Shown one piece after another: positions 47,491 through 57,590 of a stretch of 64,000 bases of DNA. The notes under the pieces are model-generated. The model made no database searches. It worked only from the letters and a program-made list of their open reading frames with translations, and was not told the origin of the DNA. A program made the position numbers and the translations under genes. The stretch spans positions 40,223-104,222 of the forward strand of contig JAGDMF010000010.1 in NCBI GenBank assembly GCA_017860455.1. The letters run 5' to 3'. This DNA comes from Bacteroidota bacterium (GTDB lineage: Bacteria; Bacteroidota; Bacteroidia; Bacteroidales; WCHB1-69). The stretch's first letter is position 1, and each line of letters begins with the position of its first letter.

Positions 47491-50400
47491 TTATTTAGTA
47501 ATATGTACTTTGTAAGAAGCAGTTCCATTTGCCGTAGATAATCTTACTACATAAATACCTGTAGCAGCATTTAATGAAATGATGGTTGGATTTTCAATAA
47601 CGTTTCCGCTATAGATCAATTTGCCACACATATCAAAAATAGAAGCGTTGGTAATAGGTACGTTTTCTTTATTGACGATAAAGATGTCAGACGCATTGCT
47701 ATAAACTTGAACAGAAGTTAAATCAACATCATTAACACCTTCATGTCCTACAGGAAGAGTTGTGAATCCTCTTTCAGCAGACCAATCACTTGCGTTAGTT
47801 GCAGTACAATTTGCTTTCACTTGCCAGATGTAGTAAGTTTCAGCAGTTAAACCTGTTAGATCATATTCAGTAGCAGCTACATTATTAACTACAGTATAAT
47901 CAGTAGCATCAATAGCTTTATATTGAATGGTATAAGCAGCAGCCCCAGTATTGTTCCAATTCAATGTTGCAGTATTTTGTGCAATATTTGTAACATAAGC
48001 ATTGATAGGAGCTTCGCAATTAATTAATTGGAAAGTAACATCAATAGTTTTGTTTGCTGTAACATTTACAAATTGATAAGAAGCAGCAACGCCAACAGAA
48101 ACGCCATTAACAGCAACATCAGCCACTTCATAACCTGAAGCAGGAGTGAATGTGTATACAGCAGAGTTAGCGCCATAATTTAATGTAGCAACACCTGATG
48201 GAGTGATTGTTCCATTAGCACCTGCAGTTGCAGTAATGGTGAAAGTTTTAACGGCCATTGTAGCGGTTACAGTTGCATTAGCAGCTACTGCTGGTAATGT
48301 AATAACTGCTGTTCCGGCTGAATTAGGAGTGAAAGCAACAGGAGTACTATTTACTGTGATAGTGGAAATGTTATATCCGGTATTTGGTGTAATAGTGAAT
48401 GAAGGGGTAGCACCATAAGTCACCACTTGTGTACCTGGAGTGATGGATCCGTTTGCAGGTTGATTAACAGTAATGGTATATGAAGCAGAATTTGTAATAG
48501 CTTGAATAGTATGGTTTGCTGTTACATTAGAGAATGTATAGGTAGTAATTGCACCTTGAGCAACACCATCAACAAATAGATTTACAAGAACTGAACCGGT
48601 TGCAGGAGCAATGGTATAAGTTTGATTTGCACCATAATTAACAGTTGTAACACCAGCAGGTGTAATTGTTCCATTACCATTGATTGAAGCTGTTAATGTA
48701 TAGGTATTAATAGCAAAAGTAGCAGCAATAGTATGATTTGCCATTACGTTAGCAAAAGTATATGTACCAATTGGACCCATAGAAATTCCATCTACTAAAA
48801 CATTAAGAATGTGATATCCTGCAGCTGGAGTAACAGTATAAACCTGACTTCCATTATAATTAACGACTGTAGCATTGGCAGGTGTAATGGAGCCATTTGC
48901 ACCGGCAGTCGCTGTGATTGTAAATGTATTAATTGCAAATGTAGCAGCAATAGTATGATTTGCTGTAATATTATTGAAAGAATGAGTATAAGATGTAGCA
49001 TTTGCAGGAACAGTTACAGGAGAACCATCCACAACTACAGAAGCAATGGTATATCCGGTTGCAGCTGTAATTACATAGTTTTGAGATACACCATAGTTAT
49101 AGGTTGCACCACCATTTGGAAGAATTGTTCCACCAAGGCCACAAGTTGCAGTAATGTCAAATGTTAGAGGTTCAAAATATACTTTAATAGCTTTATCATC
49201 AGTGATATTAGTTAACTGACCGGTATAACTCATGGGATTAGCTACAGTAACTGGAACATCATTAACAAGAACTGCTGAAATATAATAACCTGTAGCAGGA
49301 ACTGCAGTGTAGTTATATACAAAAGCAGGATCATAAGAATATGATGTGCCAGCAGTTACAGTACCATTTCCGAATGTTTGAGTAGTAATATTGATGGTTT
49401 TAGGAGCATAAACAACGTAGATGAGTTGGGTTGTCATGATGTCATATAATTGATATTGAGTAGCAGCTCCTACATTTAGACCATTTACAGTTGTAGATAT
49501 ATTTTCATATCCAGGAGCAGCAGGCATAGTAGCCATTAAATCATCACCATAATTAACATAAGTAGAATGAACAGTAGGACCTAAAACAGTAACACCGTCT
49601 AAAATTCCGGCACCACCTGTAACGGTGTATTGAACAGCAATAGTGTCAATTTTAACAATCGCTTCAATGGTGTGGTTTGTAGTTACATTGCTAAATGTAT
49701 AAGTAAATGTATTATTACCTTGAGCAATAAATGGAGCACTTACACCATCAACCAACAATCTATATAAATGGAAATTTGGATTAACATTGATGGTAAATGT
49801 AGTTGCTTCACCATGAAGAACGATAGTTGGAGTACTTGGAGTAATAGTACCAGGCATGTTACCATTATCTAGGTAGTTAGCACCATGGAAGTTGGTGATA
49901 GAAGGAGTTATTGTGTAAGGTATTTTTTCATAAGTAGCATTTACAGCAAGTGTGTCTAACCCTACAGATAAAGTATATGCAAATGGTCTGGAATTTGTTA
50001 AATCAGAACCTTGAACCTCGTTACCATTGATAGTAATGGAAGCAACTCTATATCCAACAGCTGGAGTAAAGTTAATTAAACGGGTTGTTCCATTTAAGAT
50101 ACTTTGATAACCGGTAGGATTGGAAGTACCGTTTGGTCCATTTGTAATAACAACAGGAATGTAAACAGGTGTAGTAACTTCAATTTCATCAAAGAAAATA
50201 TTATTACCAAAAGCACTATAACCTTGGAAAATAACATAATTAAATCCAGCAGCCGGTACACGACCAATATATTGATACCAACCAGGAGCAGATACTATTG
50301 GAGATAAACCGGTACTTCTATGAACGTTGATAAGTTCAACACCTCCAATTGAGGATGCACTATCATTAACGAAAACTTTGATACCTTCATCATAAGAAAT

Positions 50401-53400
50401 ATAGGAAGAGTAGTCATCTCTGTAAACCCAGAATTTGATTAGTGATCCAACACCAATACCATAAATATTAGGAGTACTTAATTCAGCAACACCACCACCA
50501 TAAATACTATATGAATTAAATCTTGCCATGTAAGGTCCGGCTTGAGGAGTACAAGTTGGATTTGATCCAGATGTAACAAAATCAAAAACACCAGGAGTTG
50601 TGGTTCCTGCAGTTTTTTCATTCTTCCATGCAAATGGAGTTGTATTTGAAGTAAACCCTTGATAATAAAGAGTTTGATATTGTGTACGGAATGTAAATGT
50701 GGAAGACCAATCGCTACCACCACCACTACAATTAGCTTTTACTCTAAACTCATAAATATTGTTTTTAACCAATCCGGTTAAATTATAAGGTCTTGCTACA
50801 TTAGCTTTTACAATCCATGTAGTATCACCTACTAATCTGTAATTAACAGTATAGTTCGTTGGTAATGAAGTGGTTGGATATGCCCAGTTTAACATAGCAG
50901 AAGTAAATGCTGAAGAGTTAATTGATAAATTAATTGGCTCAAAACAAGCAGGTTGTGACATTAATGTTACACTGTCTAATCTTGCAGAATAACCGCTACC
51001 CATATTAAATACGATAGCCATTCTTTCTGTTCCGGTTAATGTATTTGAAGTAAATAAATCGTAATTATACCATCCTAAATTAGTTATACTATCTTCTTTT
51101 AAAGTAACAAAAGTTGAAGCATCATTAATATTTGTGATATATCCGAATTTGAATTTATGATTAGCACCACCATCATATTTGAATTTCAATCTTAATGTAT
51201 TTACATAAGCCTGAGTACGTGGTAAAATAAGCATGCTGGTTTCAATACCACCGGTGCTCATTTCAATACCTTTAGTTCCAGTCATTTGAACTACTTTAAT
51301 ATAAGCAGAACCTGTAGTTAGTTTGTTAAAACAATCTGGGAATCCATTTACTGCAACAGCTTCAAAATCTTCAACATAAGGTAAAGTTACAAGAGGATTA
51401 CATAAAGTTGTGAAAGTTTTACTAATATAACCACTATATTGTCCAGAACCACAGTTAGCTTTAACGCCTACTTCATAATTCATGGAAGGATTCAAATTAG
51501 ATATGATATATGATGGAGATGTAGTCGTAACTACATTCCAAGTAGTTGCACTAATTTCTTTATATCTAACAATCCAGGATGTTTCAGTTCCAACAGGAGT
51601 CCAAGTTAAATTAGCAGATGTTGTTCCAATATTGGAAACTGTGAGTAAGCTTGGAGCTTGACATCCAGTGCCGCTTGTTTGGATGATTGAAATATCATCA
51701 ATACTGATATAATAAGGATCACCATTCATATACCCTTTAATACCTACAGTATAAACACCTTCAGTAGTAATAGTAAAAGTACCTGTTAAATTTTGATAAT
51801 TACCCCAAGTAATACCGGTTTGAGGAACGATAAAAGATCCAGCATCCATTGCTGCCGTTGTTGCGGCTGTTCCAATTTTTACTGTAATATTTGAAAGACT
51901 GGTAGATTCATAATCTTGTCTTGCGTACATTGAAAATGAATATGTTCCGGGTTGTAAAGAAAGTTGTTTAAACAACCAAGTATCGCACGACCATTGTAAA
52001 GTTGCATTAAACGAACCTGTTCTTGGTGTTCTGTTATAATCTGTGTTTGTAGAATTATAAACCCAATTTCTTGATCCACTCACAATAGCTTGGGAGAAAC
52101 ATCCACCAATAGTAGAACCATTTGTGCCATCTTCAAAACCATAATTCCAAGGAGTTTGACTTAAACAAGCTGAATTTACAGTTACAGGTAATCCAAAAGT
52201 AACAGGAAGATAAGATGTCAAATCAGTTGGAGTAAAAGTAACATTAATAGTTTGCGCACCTGCAGTTGTTAAAATGGTACTTGGAGTTGTCCACGCAAAT
52301 GTTCCGGGAACAGGAGTGCTATTAAATGCTGCAGAACCTTCAAGAAGAATTACAGTTGATAATAATTGATTTTGAGTCATTGCATCAGGGATAGGATTTG
52401 TAACAATTGTTGGAGCATATCTATGTTGAACAATGTCAGCTGGATCTCTTGGCGCAATTTGACGAGTTGCATTAAATGTGATTGCAAAACCAACAACATC
52501 TTGAGGAATGGTTGGGGCAACAATACCGGTAAGTGTACCAAAATGATTTCTACAAACAGTTACATCTGTACCTTGAGTAATATTGATATTGGCTGCACTT
52601 CCTGTACCAAAAGTAGCAGCAGCAAAAGTTACTTCATTAACTTTAATCAATTGAGATTCATAATTGGCATAATTAGTAAGAAGTTCACTAACTGTGATTG
52701 TAATGGGTTGAACAGCTGTTCCGGGAGTACCCACTGCTGTTGGTTGGGTTGGAACTAATTCACTTAATCCGTTATAGAGCGTGTAAGTACCATAAACACC
52801 ACCAGAAATAACATCACCATTGTTGTAAGGATTTGCAATTACCGGTGTAGAGAAATCATAAATTAATAAACCTCCGGTAGCATCTTTTACAAATACGTTT
52901 CTTCCGGCTCTGTGAACGAAGGTAACATCTCCGGTAATTTTGTAAACAGTTGAATTGGTTGCAGTGTTAGCCGCTTTGAAAGCAGCAATATTGGCCACTT
53001 CAACAGGGAAAGTATAGGTTGCCGTAGCTATGTTACTTGGATTAAAACCGGTAGCCATAGCAATCGCTTTAATGGTTGTTGTTGCTGTAATATTAATTGG
53101 TGCAGTAAAAACATTTGAAGAAATATCTGGGGCTGTCCCATCAGTAGTGTAATAAATAGTTGATGCAGGTGTTGTACACTCAAGAGTAACGGTTGCAGGA
53201 GCATATAAAACGCCTGAAGGAAGAGTGAATGTTGGAGTAGCTGTATTGGAAACCACAGTTGGAACGGTTCCTGTAATAACCAAACTGTCAATTCTATTGT
53301 TTCCATTTGCAGCAGTTGCTCCGTTAACAGTTAATCGGATATATGCTGTAGAAATATTGTTTATGGCTGATACACTTGAAAAATCAACGATTTTTTCTAA

Positions 53401-53865
53401 CCAGGTTGAAGTGTTATTTGCAGTATTAATTGTAGTTAAATCTGTGAATGTAGTACCATCAGTACTATATCCCCATGTATGAGTGTTAAATCCTGCGGAT
53501 GTTCCTCTCGTTTTGAAAGCAATACTTATGTTTTCTAAACCAGTTGTTGGAACTAAAATAATAATACTATAACCGTTTGAAGAACTATTTGCAATGCTTA
53601 ATGCTTTACCTGAACTTGGTGTTCCTCCAAATGCTGTTAATTGTAAGTTTGTTGATGTGGTATCCCAGTTTGATGAACCATGAGTGCCATCTAGGTAAAT
53701 TGTTCCTGTTCCGGAATCAGAAGAGATCACATTAATTGTGTTTGATGCTGTCAATCCATCAAAGTTCCAGGATGCTATTGTTGTTTGCGCAAAAGTTGTG
53801 CAAACCATAGCAAAAAGAAGCATCATACTAAGAAATGCCCTCTTGAAAACGTCAATTTTTTTCAT
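47491..53865 (-). CDS. Giant multidomain secreted T9SS repeat protein (2124 aa): CHB_HEX_C-like, DUF5689-like, adhesin/MAM-like, FN3 and tandem InlB-B-like repeats
   Basis: Signal peptide; TPASTIYYTTDGTAP; FN3-type LTWTPVGTETSWIVRYKE; tandem ITATAGANGSITPANATVVNYNGSQVYTVTPAAGYHI repeats; C-terminal KVHITK sorting tail. Confidence 0.88.
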   Translation of the reverse strand: MKKIDVFKRAFLSMMLLFAMVCTTFAQTTIASWNFDGLTASNTINVISSDSGTGTIYLDGTHGSSNWDTTSTNLQLTAFGGTPSSGKALSIANSSSNGYSIIILVPTTGLENISIAFKTRGTSAGFNTHTWGYSTDGTTFTDLTTINTANNTSTWLEKIVDFSSVSAINNISTAYIRLTVNGATAANGNNRIDSLVITGTVPTVVSNTATPTFTLPSGVLYAPATVTLECTTPASTIYYTTDGTAPDISSNVFTAPINITATTTIKAIAMATGFNPSNIATATYTFPVEVANIAAFKAANTATNSTVYKITGDVTFVHRAGRNVFVKDATGGLLIYDFSTPVIANPYNNGDVISGGVYGTYTLYNGLSELVPTQPTAVGTPGTAVQPITITVSELLTNYANYESQLIKVNEVTFAAATFGTGSAANINITQGTDVTVCRNHFGTLTGIVAPTIPQDVVGFAITFNATRQIAPRDPADIVQHRYAPTIVTNPIPDAMTQNQLLSTVILLEGSAAFNSTPVPGTFAWTTPSTILTTAGAQTINVTFTPTDLTSYLPVTFGLPVTVNSACLSQTPWNYGFEDGTNGSTIGGCFSQAIVSGSRNWVYNSTNTDYNRTPRTGSFNATLQWSCDTWLFKQLSLQPGTYSFSMYARQDYESTSLSNITVKIGTAATTAAMDAGSFIVPQTGITWGNYQNLTGTFTITTEGVYTVGIKGYMNGDPYYISIDDISIIQTSGTGCQAPSLLTVSNIGTTSANLTWTPVGTETSWIVRYKEISATTWNVVTTTSPSYIISNLNPSMNYEVGVKANCGSGQYSGYISKTFTTLCNPLVTLPYVEDFEAVAVNGFPDCFNKLTTGSAYIKVVQMTGTKGIEMSTGGIETSMLILPRTQAYVNTLRLKFKYDGGANHKFKFGYITNINDASTFVTLKEDSITNLGWYNYDLFTSNTLTGTERMAIVFNMGSGYSARLDSVTLMSQPACFEPINLSINSSAFTSAMLNWAYPTTSLPTNYTVNYRLVGDTTWIVKANVARPYNLTGLVKNNIYEFRVKANCSGGGSDWSSTFTFRTQYQTLYYQGFTSNTTPFAWKNEKTAGTTTPGVFDFVTSGSNPTCTPQAGPYMARFNSYSIYGGGVAELSTPNIYGIGVGSLIKFWVYRDDYSSYISYDEGIKVFVNDSASSIGGVELINVHRSTGLSPIVSAPGWYQYIGRVPAAGFNYVIFQGYSAFGNNIFFDEIEVTTPVYIPVVITNGPNGTSNPTGYQSILNGTTRLINFTPAVGYRVASITINGNEVQGSDLTNSRPFAYTLSVGLDTLAVNATYEKIPYTITPSITNFHGANYLDNGNMPGTITPSTPTIVLHGEATTFTINVNPNFHLYRLLVDGVSAPFIAQGNNTFTYTFSNVTTNHTIEAIVKIDTIAVQYTVTGGAGILDGVTVLGPTVHSTYVNYGDDLMATMPAAPGYENISTTVNGLNVGAATQYQLYDIMTTQLIYVVYAPKTINITTQTFGNGTVTAGTSYSYDPAFVYNYTAVPATGYYISAVLVNDVPVTVANPMSYTGQLTNITDDKAIKVYFEPLTFDITATCGLGGTILPNGGATYNYGVSQNYVITAATGYTIASVVVDGSPVTVPANATSYTHSFNNITANHTIAATFAINTFTITATAGANGSITPANATVVNYNGSQVYTVTPAAGYHILNVLVDGISMGPIGTYTFANVMANHTIAATFAINTYTLTASINGNGTITPAGVTTVNYGANQTYTIAPATGSVLVNLFVDGVAQGAITTYTFSNVTANHTIQAITNSASYTITVNQPANGSITPGTQVVTYGATPSFTITPNTGYNISTITVNSTPVAFTPNSAGTAVITLPAVAANATVTATMAVKTFTITATAGANGTITPSGVATLNYGANSAVYTFTPASGYEVADVAVNGVSVGVAASYQFVNVTANKTIDVTFQLINCEAPINAYVTNIAQNTATLNWNNTGAAAYTIQYKAIDATDYTVVNNVAATEYDLTGLTAETYYIWQVKANCTATNASDWSAERGFTTLPVGHEGVNDVDLTSVQVYSNASDIFIVNKENVPITNASIFDMCGKLIYSGNVIENPTIISLNAATGIYVVRLSTANGTASYKVHITK
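48030..50160 (-). repeat. Coding tandem repeats (~70-80 aa InlB-B/bacterial-repeat-like modules)
   Basis: Recurring 'ITATAGANG(S/T)ITP..G...VNYG..Q.YT.TPA.GY.I..V.VDG......TY.F.NV.ANHTI.ATF'. Near-identical DNA 'gtagcagcaatagtatgatttgc' occurs twice (~48719 and ~48938). Confidence 0.85.
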
Positions 53866-54365
53866 TTTTGAAATGTTTTAGTGAATAATATTTTTTTAAA
53901 TTTGTTTACTTTTTTTTTAGGTTTTGTTTAATATATTGATTTATAAACATTTAATCAATAAAATACGAAACAATAAATAAATTGTTACATATAATATGAT
54001 AAGCGGACAAATATACAAAACAATTTGCAATTATGTAGCGTTTTAGAAACTTTTTTTCATTTTTCTTCTTTATTGACCATTTTTTTTAACAAAATGACTA
54101 CGAAACAGGCTGGTTTTTAACAATTTTCAACGTAATTTTCAACAATTTTTACTTTTTTTTAAAATTTTAAAACATTGTAAATCAGTGCGATGTTTATAAT
54201 TCTAACAACTTTTTTAGATCTTAAAAAAAAGTTATAAAAAAAACCTATTTCTGATATTATTTTTGACTCATATCCGGTTGTCGGGGAGTCCCCCCTTTAT
54301 ATCTCATAAAATTCCCTTCACTTTTCTTTTTGGCAATTATCCACATGATCCCCGACCCAGATATT

Positions 54366-55466
54366 TTATCTTTTAATAATCCGATACACTTTGCCAGGGC
54401 CACACTCAATAATCCCCTGAAATTCCAGTTTTAAAAGTTGTGTTACAATTTGTGACGGAGTATTCGAAACAGATTGAGCTACAATTTCATCAATGGTTAG
54501 TTTACCTTTTTTTTGAATCATTCGTAGCAGTTTTTCCTCTTCTTCCGAAAAATCGAAAAAAAGGGAAGGCTGATAGGAATCTACTACCGGGTTATCCCAA
54601 AACAACATTTGCAAAATCTCTTTACCCGATGTAACCATTTTTGCCATCCCATTTTGAATCAATTCATTGCAACCGGATTGTCCCGATTCAAAAATAGATC
54701 CGGGAACTGCAAACAGTTTTTTTTGGTACGCATGTGCCATTTTTGCCGTAATGATACTTCCCCCCTTGGTTTTGGTTTCTACTACTAAAGTGGCATCAGA
54801 AATAGATGCAATAATCCGGTTCCTTTCCGGAAAATTGGTCTTATCAGGGGTTTGATGATACAAATATTCTGACATGACCGTGCTTCCGTTTTGTACCATT
54901 TTATGGATTAACTTTATATTAGATGCCGGGTAAATTTTTCCCAATCCTGATCCCAGTATTCCTATCGTTTTTAAGTTGTTTTTTAATGCAGCTTCGTGTG
55001 CTAACGTGTCAATTCCTAAAGCTAAACCACTTACAATTAATGGATTGGAAGGTGCAATTTCTGAAATTAATTTTTGAACAACGTCTGCACCATAATTGCT
55101 GGCTTCCCTTGTCCCAACAACAGATAAAACTTTGTCATGATTAAAAAGTGGTTCTCCCAGATAAAAGAAAAGATTTGGAAAACTTTTACAAACTTGAACT
55201 CTTTGAGGATATTCTGGCTGATCAAAAAAAGCCACTTTAATCCCATTTTTTTGAATGTGAATCCATTCTCTTTTAACCTCTTTTTCTATCGATGAGGTTA
55301 ATTCAATGGGTGGAATTTTTATTTTAAAATTTTTTTGAATCGTTCGGGAATCTGCTTCGTAAATGGATTTGGCTGACCCCAGTTTTTGAATCATTTTTTT
55401 GATCATTCCATTTGAAATTCCGGGTGTTACGAAAAGAGCAAGTCTATAAAATAGTTCATCATTCAT
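54366..55466 (-). CDS. dprA: DNA processing protein DprA
   Basis: VVGTREASNYGADVVQKLI; IVSGLALGIDTLAHEAAL; ERNRIIASISDATLVVETKTKGGSIITA; winged-helix C-terminus. Confidence 0.95.
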   Translation of the reverse strand: MNDELFYRLALFVTPGISNGMIKKMIQKLGSAKSIYEADSRTIQKNFKIKIPPIELTSSIEKEVKREWIHIQKNGIKVAFFDQPEYPQRVQVCKSFPNLFFYLGEPLFNHDKVLSVVGTREASNYGADVVQKLISEIAPSNPLIVSGLALGIDTLAHEAALKNNLKTIGILGSGLGKIYPASNIKLIHKMVQNGSTVMSEYLYHQTPDKTNFPERNRIIASISDATLVVETKTKGGSIITAKMAHAYQKKLFAVPGSIFESGQSGCNELIQNGMAKMVTSGKEILQMLFWDNPVVDSYQPSLFFDFSEEEEKLLRMIQKKGKLTIDEIVAQSVSNTPSQIVTQLLKLEFQGIIECGPGKVYRIIKR

Positions 55467-55706
55467 TTTAAAAAAGTTTAAAATGGGTTAAAAGAGAAAA
55501 AAGGATTTTAAAAATGTAATTCTGTGTTTTATAAGCGTTTCTGAGTTTCATTTGAGTCATTATTAGCGTTGATTTGAGGGAGCAAATATACAAATAATTC
55601 TACTAAAACAAAGAAAAAAATAATACATAAACCAGACAAACCAGAACAAAACTATTTTAAAAAAATAAAAAATTGATAAAAAAAATGGACTATCAAAGAA
55701 TTTTTA

Positions 55707-55714
55707 TATTTTTG
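55707..55714 (+). promoter_or_regulatory. Bacteroidota -7 promoter element TATTTTTG
   Basis: TAnnTTTG 19 nt upstream of the 55734 ATG. Confidence 0.5.
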
Positions 55715-55733
55715 CACTTTAAAATATATTAAA

Positions 55734-56120
55734 ATGGTAAAGAAAACTTTTGTATTCATTCCTGTAGTTATTGCAATTTTGTTGGTTCTACTTTTTTCAA
55801 GTTGTGATAAAGAGATAACCTATCCTGTAAAAATTGATTGTAATTTTTCACTTACCGGTATTGATACCGGCGATGTTGTGATTGGTGCTGTCGTTGAGAT
55901 TGGTAAAGAAAATTATGCTGCATTTGCACAGGCAAGCGGTGTTACTGATACAACCGGATCTTATTCTCATACTTTTACTTATGAAGCTCTTTTGGATGTA
56001 AAAGCTACCTATACCGTTGATGACGGGCTTGGAAACATTACTACCTATATCGGCGCCGGGCAAGTGAAACTGATGCCAAACGAATTAGTTGAGAAAACAA
56101 TTTTACTTATTGAACAATAA
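55734..56120 (+). CDS. Small hypothetical lipoprotein
   Basis: LLVLLFSSCDKE lipobox; ~128 aa beta-rich. Confidence 0.65.
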   Translation: MVKKTFVFIPVVIAILLVLLFSSCDKEITYPVKIDCNFSLTGIDTGDVVIGAVVEIGKENYAAFAQASGVTDTTGSYSHTFTYEALLDVKATYTVDDGLGNITTYIGAGQVKLMPNELVEKTILLIEQ

Positions 56121-56154
56121 CAATACGCCTATTTAGTAACCAACTTTAACCATT

Positions 56155-57513
56155 TTGAAGAGATTTTTTTCTTCATACTTAGTTGTAATAATAGCAACAT
56201 TCCTACTGCTATTGGTTCTTTATTTCATCTATCCTGTTTACTTTTTACCTAAAAATAATACTGAAAACACCTTTTTTAAAAAGAATGATTCAACCATTCG
56301 GGTGCTTTTGAATTTTCATGCTTCCGATTATTTCATTTATAAAGGAACCCCTATCGGATTTCAATATGATCTTTTGAAAGAGTTTGAAAAAACATCCGGA
56401 AAAAAAATTGATATAACCGTATGTTCGAGTTTTGACTCTATTTATAAAGAACTTTTTAAAAATAATTATGATATTATTGCTCTAGATTTCAGAAGATGGG
56501 GTTTGGTGACCCCATTTTTAGAGTTTTCTTTACCCCACTCCTTTAGTAAACCGGTTTTGATCTCCAGAAAAGATCTCGCCTTAAATAAAGATACACTCAA
56601 AAACGTTCATGTTCCAAACGATTATCACCATTTTCTTTATATCAAAGAGCTCAAACAACAAAAATTTAATTTGGTTTACCAAAAAGAGTATAGTAGCGAG
56701 GAATTATTTGATCTCCTGCAAGATAAAGAGATCGATTACCTGGTTTGTGACTATAACCTGGCTGTTACATTGCTTCCCTTTTATTCTACTTTAAAAATTA
56801 TTGATAAAGTAGGTCCGGAATACGAAAGAAGTTGGGTTCTCAATAAAAAAAACACAGAATTGAATCATCAGATTAATGACTGGTTATATAATTTTATGAA
56901 AACCAAAAGATATACCAGTATTATAAATAAATATTTTTCCTCCCGTTCCACTGTCATTAACGGAACATTTACCAAATCTAAAAGACATACGATATCACCC
57001 TACGATGCTATCATCAAGAAATATGCCACTCAATACAACATTGACTGGAGATTTATTGCGGCAATCATGTATCAGGAGAGTAAATTTGAAGCAGGCTTGT
57101 TAGGCTTAGGGGGAAGCTATGGTTTGATGCAAATGATGCCTGAAACGATGAATAATTTTGGTATTGATGAAAATTCAGGAGAGGAAGCGCAAATTGCAGC
57201 AGGAGTTAAATATGTTTACAGAATTGCTAAATCTTTTGATAATATTACTGATCTGAAAGAGAAATTACATTTTATTGCTGCTTCCTATAATGCCGGCCGG
57301 GGTCACATTTTGGATGCGCAAAGATTGTGTGAAAAATATCAGGAAAACTCCACGCAATGGACCTGTGTTTCCAAATATTTAATTCTAAAATCCAAAAAAG
57401 AGTATGCTAATGATCCTGTTGTTAAATCGGGATTTTTCCCCGGTAAACAAGCTGTTAAGTATGCAGCAGAAGTAGTGGAACGCTTTGAGGCATATTTGCT
57501 AATGTATCCCTGA
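56155..57513 (+). CDS. MltF-like membrane-bound lytic transglycosylase with N-terminal SBP_bac_3-like domain
   Basis: GTPIGFQYDLLKEFEKTSGKKIDI (SBP3); FIAAIMYQESKFEAGLLGLGGSYGLMQMMPETMNNFGI (SLT domain). Confidence 0.92.
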   Translation: MKRFFSSYLVVIIATFLLLLVLYFIYPVYFLPKNNTENTFFKKNDSTIRVLLNFHASDYFIYKGTPIGFQYDLLKEFEKTSGKKIDITVCSSFDSIYKELFKNNYDIIALDFRRWGLVTPFLEFSLPHSFSKPVLISRKDLALNKDTLKNVHVPNDYHHFLYIKELKQQKFNLVYQKEYSSEELFDLLQDKEIDYLVCDYNLAVTLLPFYSTLKIIDKVGPEYERSWVLNKKNTELNHQINDWLYNFMKTKRYTSIINKYFSSRSTVINGTFTKSKRHTISPYDAIIKKYATQYNIDWRFIAAIMYQESKFEAGLLGLGGSYGLMQMMPETMNNFGIDENSGEEAQIAAGVKYVYRIAKSFDNITDLKEKLHFIAASYNAGRGHILDAQRLCEKYQENSTQWTCVSKYLILKSKKEYANDPVVKSGFFPGKQAVKYAAEVVERFEAYLLMYP

Positions 57514-57531
57514 CAGAACCCCTTTTTTCAT

Positions 57532-57539
57532 TATATTTG
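57532..57539 (+). promoter_or_regulatory. Bacteroidota -7 promoter element TATATTTG upstream of mutS
   Basis: TAnnTTTG, 52 nt upstream of the mutS ATG. Confidence 0.45.
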
Positions 57540-57590
57540 CAGATTCATTCATCTTATAAGATGTGTGAATAAACTCAATATGATACCGGT

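Noticed and set aside
48203-53482. Multiple antisense ORFs in the giant adhesin (e.g. 48811..49167, 52366..52758, 53225..53482)
   Set aside because: Low-complexity frames opposite a strongly supported repetitive CDS; no independent start or promoter signal.
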